This document shows, in pieces, positions 5,296-9,568 of a DNA stretch of 9,568 nucleotides (the first letter of the stretch is position 1; every line of letters begins with the position of its first letter). The notes below the pieces were generated by a model that saw nothing but the letters and a program-made list of their open reading frames with translations, did not search any database and was not told the DNA's origin. This DNA is from Phycisphaerales bacterium (GTDB taxonomy: Bacteria > Planctomycetota > Phycisphaerae > Tepidisphaerales > Tepidisphaeraceae), in assembly GCA_028288875.1 (NCBI GenBank), contig JAQGHK010000297.1, positions 1 to 9,568 of the forward strand, written 5' to 3'. A program made the position numbers and the translations under genes.

Positions 5296-6303
5296 ATGTT
5301 TCAACCGATCGAATCACTCGAAAGTCGCCGCCTGCTCACGGGCACGGCCACGCTCACGGATGGCACGCTGGCGGTCACGGGCACGAGCAAGAACGACGCC
5401 ATCACCGTCGCCCTGTCGTCGGACAGCAGCACGTACACCGTCACCGTCGGCCGCCGGCATGGCGGGCGGAAGGTGACCAGCGCCACGACCACCACGTTCG
5501 CCGCGACCGACGTGAAGACGATCGCCATCAACGCCGGCGCCGGTAATGACTCGGTCGCCATCCGCGGCGCGACGCGCAAAACCGGCGTGACTATCCCCGT
5601 CACCATCGAGGCCGGCGACGGCAATGACGTCGTCCATGGCGGCGACGGCACGAACGTGATCAACGGCGGCGCGGGCGACGACTTCCTCGCCGGCGGCGCA
5701 CTCGGCGACACCATCACCGGCGGCGACGGCGACGACAAGATCAACGGCTATGCCGGCGATGACAGCCTCAGCGGCGACGCGGGCGACGACGAAATCGTCG
5801 GCGGCTTGGGCGTCGATACCCTGATGGGCGGCGAAGACGACGACACCCTGCTCGCCAAGGGCGACGGCAGCGTCGATGTGGTTGACGGCGGCACGGACAG
5901 CTCCGCCGATGACACCACCGGCGCGACGGCCGATCAGGATATTGCGGTCGTCGATCTCGCTTCGACCACCACGACGACGACCACCGACAGCAGCACCACG
6001 GCGACTGACATCGTCGACAACGTCAGCAACGCCACCGCTCAGAGCTCGCTCGATAGCGGCGACACCAGCGATGGCACGGACACCGGCGACACCACCGGCG
6101 GCCACTTCGGCGGCGGCTTTGGCTTCGGTCCAGGCTTCGGCGGACCGATCTTCGGCGGCGGCGATATCGGTGGCGGCCATCATGGCCACCACGGAACGCC
6201 GGACGACAGCACGGACACGACCACCGGCGATACAACGACGGGCACCACCACCGGCACGGGGACGACGACCACGACGTCCAGCGTTCTTACGTACCGAGTG
6301 TAA
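5296..6303 (+). CDS. LESRRLL-type cell-surface protein with RTX-like calcium-binding repeats
   Basis: A 335-residue protein. It starts MFQPIESLESRRLLTG; the LESRRLL stretch is a form of the LEPR-XLL N-terminal motif found on many large surface or exported planctomycete proteins, in place of a normal signal peptide. Residues 15-105 are beta-rich and Thr-rich. Residues 107-187 are nine unbroken nonapeptides of the GGxGxDxux type (GDGNDVVHG, GAGDDFLAG, GDGDDKING, and so on), with one more unit at 81-89. These form calcium-binding parallel beta-rolls in hemolysin-type (RTX) proteins. The C-terminal third is low complexity: an Asp/Thr/Ser region, a Gly/His patch (GGGHHGHHG, 292-300) and a Thr-rich tail ending VLTYRV. 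The start is supported by GGAGAAGG. No catalytic domain and no type I secretion genes are seen, so a structural or adhesive role at the envelope is the most I can infer. Confidence 0.88.
   Translation: MFQPIESLESRRLLTGTATLTDGTLAVTGTSKNDAITVALSSDSSTYTVTVGRRHGGRKVTSATTTTFAATDVKTIAINAGAGNDSVAIRGATRKTGVTIPVTIEAGDGNDVVHGGDGTNVINGGAGDDFLAGGALGDTITGGDGDDKINGYAGDDSLSGDAGDDEIVGGLGVDTLMGGEDDDTLLAKGDGSVDVVDGGTDSSADDTTGATADQDIAVVDLASTTTTTTTDSSTTATDIVDNVSNATAQSSLDSGDTSDGTDTGDTTGGHFGGGFGFGPGFGGPIFGGGDIGGGHHGHHGTPDDSTDTTTGDTTTGTTTGTGTTTTTSSVLTYRV
5614..5856 (+). repeat. 27-base coding repeat array, nine units
   Basis: The nine calcium-binding nonapeptides give a DNA periodicity of 27 bases. The units share GGCGAC/GGCGGC motifs but have diverged at many positions, so this is an old expansion under protein-level selection rather than a recent slippage array. 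Confidence 0.7.
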
Positions 6304-6353
6304 ATGAGCCCCTTTCCCCTGGCGTCCGCTTGAATAAGGCGGCCGCTGGTTTT

Positions 6354-6370
6354 GGCCCGACGGGCCTTTT
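6354..6370 (+). terminator. Weak rho-independent terminator or attenuator before the sigma gene
   Basis: GGCCC-GAC-GGGCC is followed by TTTT. It is 51 bases after the stop of the RTX-like gene and 16 before the start of the sigma factor gene. The stem is only 5 pairs and the T-run short, so read-through into the sigma gene is possible. No separate promoter for that gene could be placed in the 82-base gap. Confidence 0.5.
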
Positions 6371-6385
6371 CGGAGACGGCGTACT

Positions 6386-7000
6386 ATGACCATGACTTTG
6401 GATATCCCGCCCCTTTTAGATCTCGCCCGCGCCGGCGACGAGCAGGCCATCGGCCAACTGCTTTCGTCGTTCGAGTCGTACCTGCTGCTGCTCGCCCGCG
6501 TGCGGCTGGGGCCGAAGCTGCGCGGCAAGGTCGACCCCGGCGATATCGTTCAGGAAGTCTTCCTCGACGCCACCCGGCAGTTCCCCAACTTCCGCGGCAC
6601 CCATGAGGCCGAGCTAAGCGTCTGGCTCCGCCGCATCCTGGCCGGGCAACTCGCCCTCACCATGCGGCGATTCCTCGGCAGCAAAGGGCGCGACGTTCGC
6701 CTGGAGCGCGACATCCAACAACAAATCGACGACAGCGCCCGCGCCCTCGACGCTGGCCTGGCCGCCAGCCTCAGCACGCCCAGCCAGCACGCCAGCAAGC
6801 GCGAGCAGACCGTGCTGCTCGCCGACGCGATGGCCAAGTTGCCCGAGGACTACCGCGAGGTGATCATTCTTCGTCACCTGGAAGGCCTCGGCTTTGCGGA
6901 AGTCGCCTCCCGCATGGGCCGCAGCGAAGACAGCGTGCAGAAGCTGTGGGTGCGTTCACTGGCGAAGCTGCGGACGACGCTGAGCACCGAAGGCAACTAG
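6386..7000 (+). CDS. ECF-type RNA polymerase sigma factor, planctomycete-specific group
   Basis: A 204-residue sigma-70 family factor that would direct core RNA polymerase to a set of promoters. The sigma-2 domain covers about 20-97, with DIVQEVFLDATRQFPNFRG (53-71), the region that melts the -10 element, and SVWLRRILAGQLAL after it. Sigma-4 is at about 149-196: KLPEDYREVIILRHLEGLGFAEVA, then MGRSEDSVQKLWVRSLAKLR, the -35-binding helix-turn-helix. The linker between them is long, with RFLGSKGRDVRLERDI and SARALDAGLAASLSTPSQHA, which is the mark of the planctomycete-specific sigma subfamily (TIGR02984-like). No anti-sigma gene is adjacent. Instead a membrane Ser/Thr kinase follows 46 bases downstream, an arrangement known in planctomycetes, so control by phosphorylation is a reasonable inference. 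The start at 6386 has GGAG 10 bases upstream; a second ATG two codons later is possible. Promoter targets are not visible. Confidence 0.93.
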   Translation: MTMTLDIPPLLDLARAGDEQAIGQLLSSFESYLLLLARVRLGPKLRGKVDPGDIVQEVFLDATRQFPNFRGTHEAELSVWLRRILAGQLALTMRRFLGSKGRDVRLERDIQQQIDDSARALDAGLAASLSTPSQHASKREQTVLLADAMAKLPEDYREVIILRHLEGLGFAEVASRMGRSEDSVQKLWVRSLAKLRTTLSTEGN

Positions 7001-7041
7001 TCCCCTCGCCCGGTACGCCGGGAGAGGGTTAGGGAGAGGGT
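7001..7041 (+). repeat. Intergenic palindromic repeat, left arm at the kinase start
   Basis: This arm begins directly after the sigma stop codon. It contains its own hairpin, CCCGG-TACG-CCGGG, and the purine-rich run AGGGAGAGGG (7031-7040), which serves as the ribosome binding site for the kinase. It pairs with an inverted copy at 7081-7122: about 32 of 41 aligned positions match. It resembles GAGGGTTAGGG-type palindromic repeats scattered in many GC-rich genomes. Confidence 0.7.
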
Positions 7042-7046
7042 CTGCT

Positions 7047-9422
<2,376 letters not shown>

Positions 9423-9494
9423 CGCACTCGGCGGATGATCGCTCCGGTGTTAGACTCCCGATGCTTCCGACGCCAGAAGCCGCGGAGATAAGCG
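9423..9494 (+). promoter_or_regulatory. Gap before the last gene, ribosome binding site seen
   Basis: The gap holds GGAG (9484-9487), 7 bases before the ATG at 9495. A TTAGACT at 9450-9456 could be part of a -10 box, but no matching -35 is evident. No terminator is seen after the kinase, so cotranscription is possible. Confidence 0.35.
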
Positions 9495-9568
9495 ATGCAC
9501 CAGCGCCCTTCCTACAACCCGACCGCCTATGACGACGACTGGGAAGACCAGCCCGCCCAAGGCTGGTT
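9495..9568 (+). CDS. Start of an unidentified protein, continues past the window
   Basis: The first 24 codons read MHQRPSYNPTAYDDDWEDQPAQGW and the frame is open to the edge. GGAG lies 7 bases before the ATG, in the same orientation as the sigma and kinase genes. The segment is acidic and rich in Tyr, Trp and Asp, as in disordered N-termini of planctomycete membrane or cytoplasmic proteins, but 24 residues are not enough to name a family. It may be part of the kinase transcription unit. Confidence 0.5.
   Translation, partial: MHQRPSYNPTAYDDDWEDQPAQGW

Noticed and set aside
5614..5856. Periodic 27-base pattern considered as a CRISPR or minisatellite
   Set aside because: It is in frame, encodes calcium-binding nonapeptides, and has no unique spacers.
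5314..6528. Minus-strand frame of 404 codons opposite the RTX-like gene
   Set aside because: It is a mirror of the repetitive GGC/GAC-rich coding sequence; composition is Ala/Val/Gly repeats with no motif, and it crosses into the sigma gene.
7001..7041. Hairpin after the sigma stop considered as a terminator
   Set aside because: There is no T-run, and the sequence belongs to a repeat that supplies the kinase ribosome binding site.

Overview
The window is GC-rich and looks like a chromosomal stretch of a planctomycete, most likely class Phycisphaerae; the class is an inference. Three signs point there. A secreted-type protein begins with an LESRRLL motif, a form of the LEPR-XLL N-terminus. 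An ECF sigma factor has the linker typical of planctomycete-specific sigma-70 factors. A transmembrane Ser/Thr kinase of planctomycete architecture follows that sigma factor directly. No rRNA, tRNA, CRISPR array, transposase or phage gene was seen.

Layout. At the left edge a minus-strand gene of the Imm5-like putative immunity family runs off the window (1-280). A gap of about 460 bases with no convincing gene follows. Five more minus-strand genes come next, in coordinate order: a small conserved protein of unknown function (743-1138), a DUF1348/NTF2-like protein (1178-1660), a secreted protein with two carboxypeptidase-regulatory-like domains (1885-2547) followed by a rho-independent terminator, a 632-residue membrane protein (2704-4602), and a PadR repressor (4769-5101). 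PadR is upstream of the membrane protein on the same strand, so the two probably form a regulator/target pair. A palindrome inside the predicted padR promoter suggests autorepression.

From 5102 to the end the genes run on the plus strand: an LESRRLL-type protein with nine RTX-like calcium-binding nonapeptides (5296-6303), an ECF sigma factor (6386-7000), a transmembrane Ser/Thr kinase (7047-9422, TTG start), and the first 24 codons of an unidentified gene (9495 to the edge). The sigma factor and kinase are an ECF-STK signalling pair of a kind known from planctomycetes.

The least expected content is in the small repeats. Two REP-like inverted pairs (1709-1802 and 4654-4730) share a core and each half folds into a hairpin. 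A different inverted repeat (7001-7122) straddles the kinase start codon. One arm supplies the ribosome binding site and the other is translated, so the mRNA could fold and hide the start. Two short perfect hairpins sit in the leader of the RTX-like gene. No whole new defence or metabolic system is evident.
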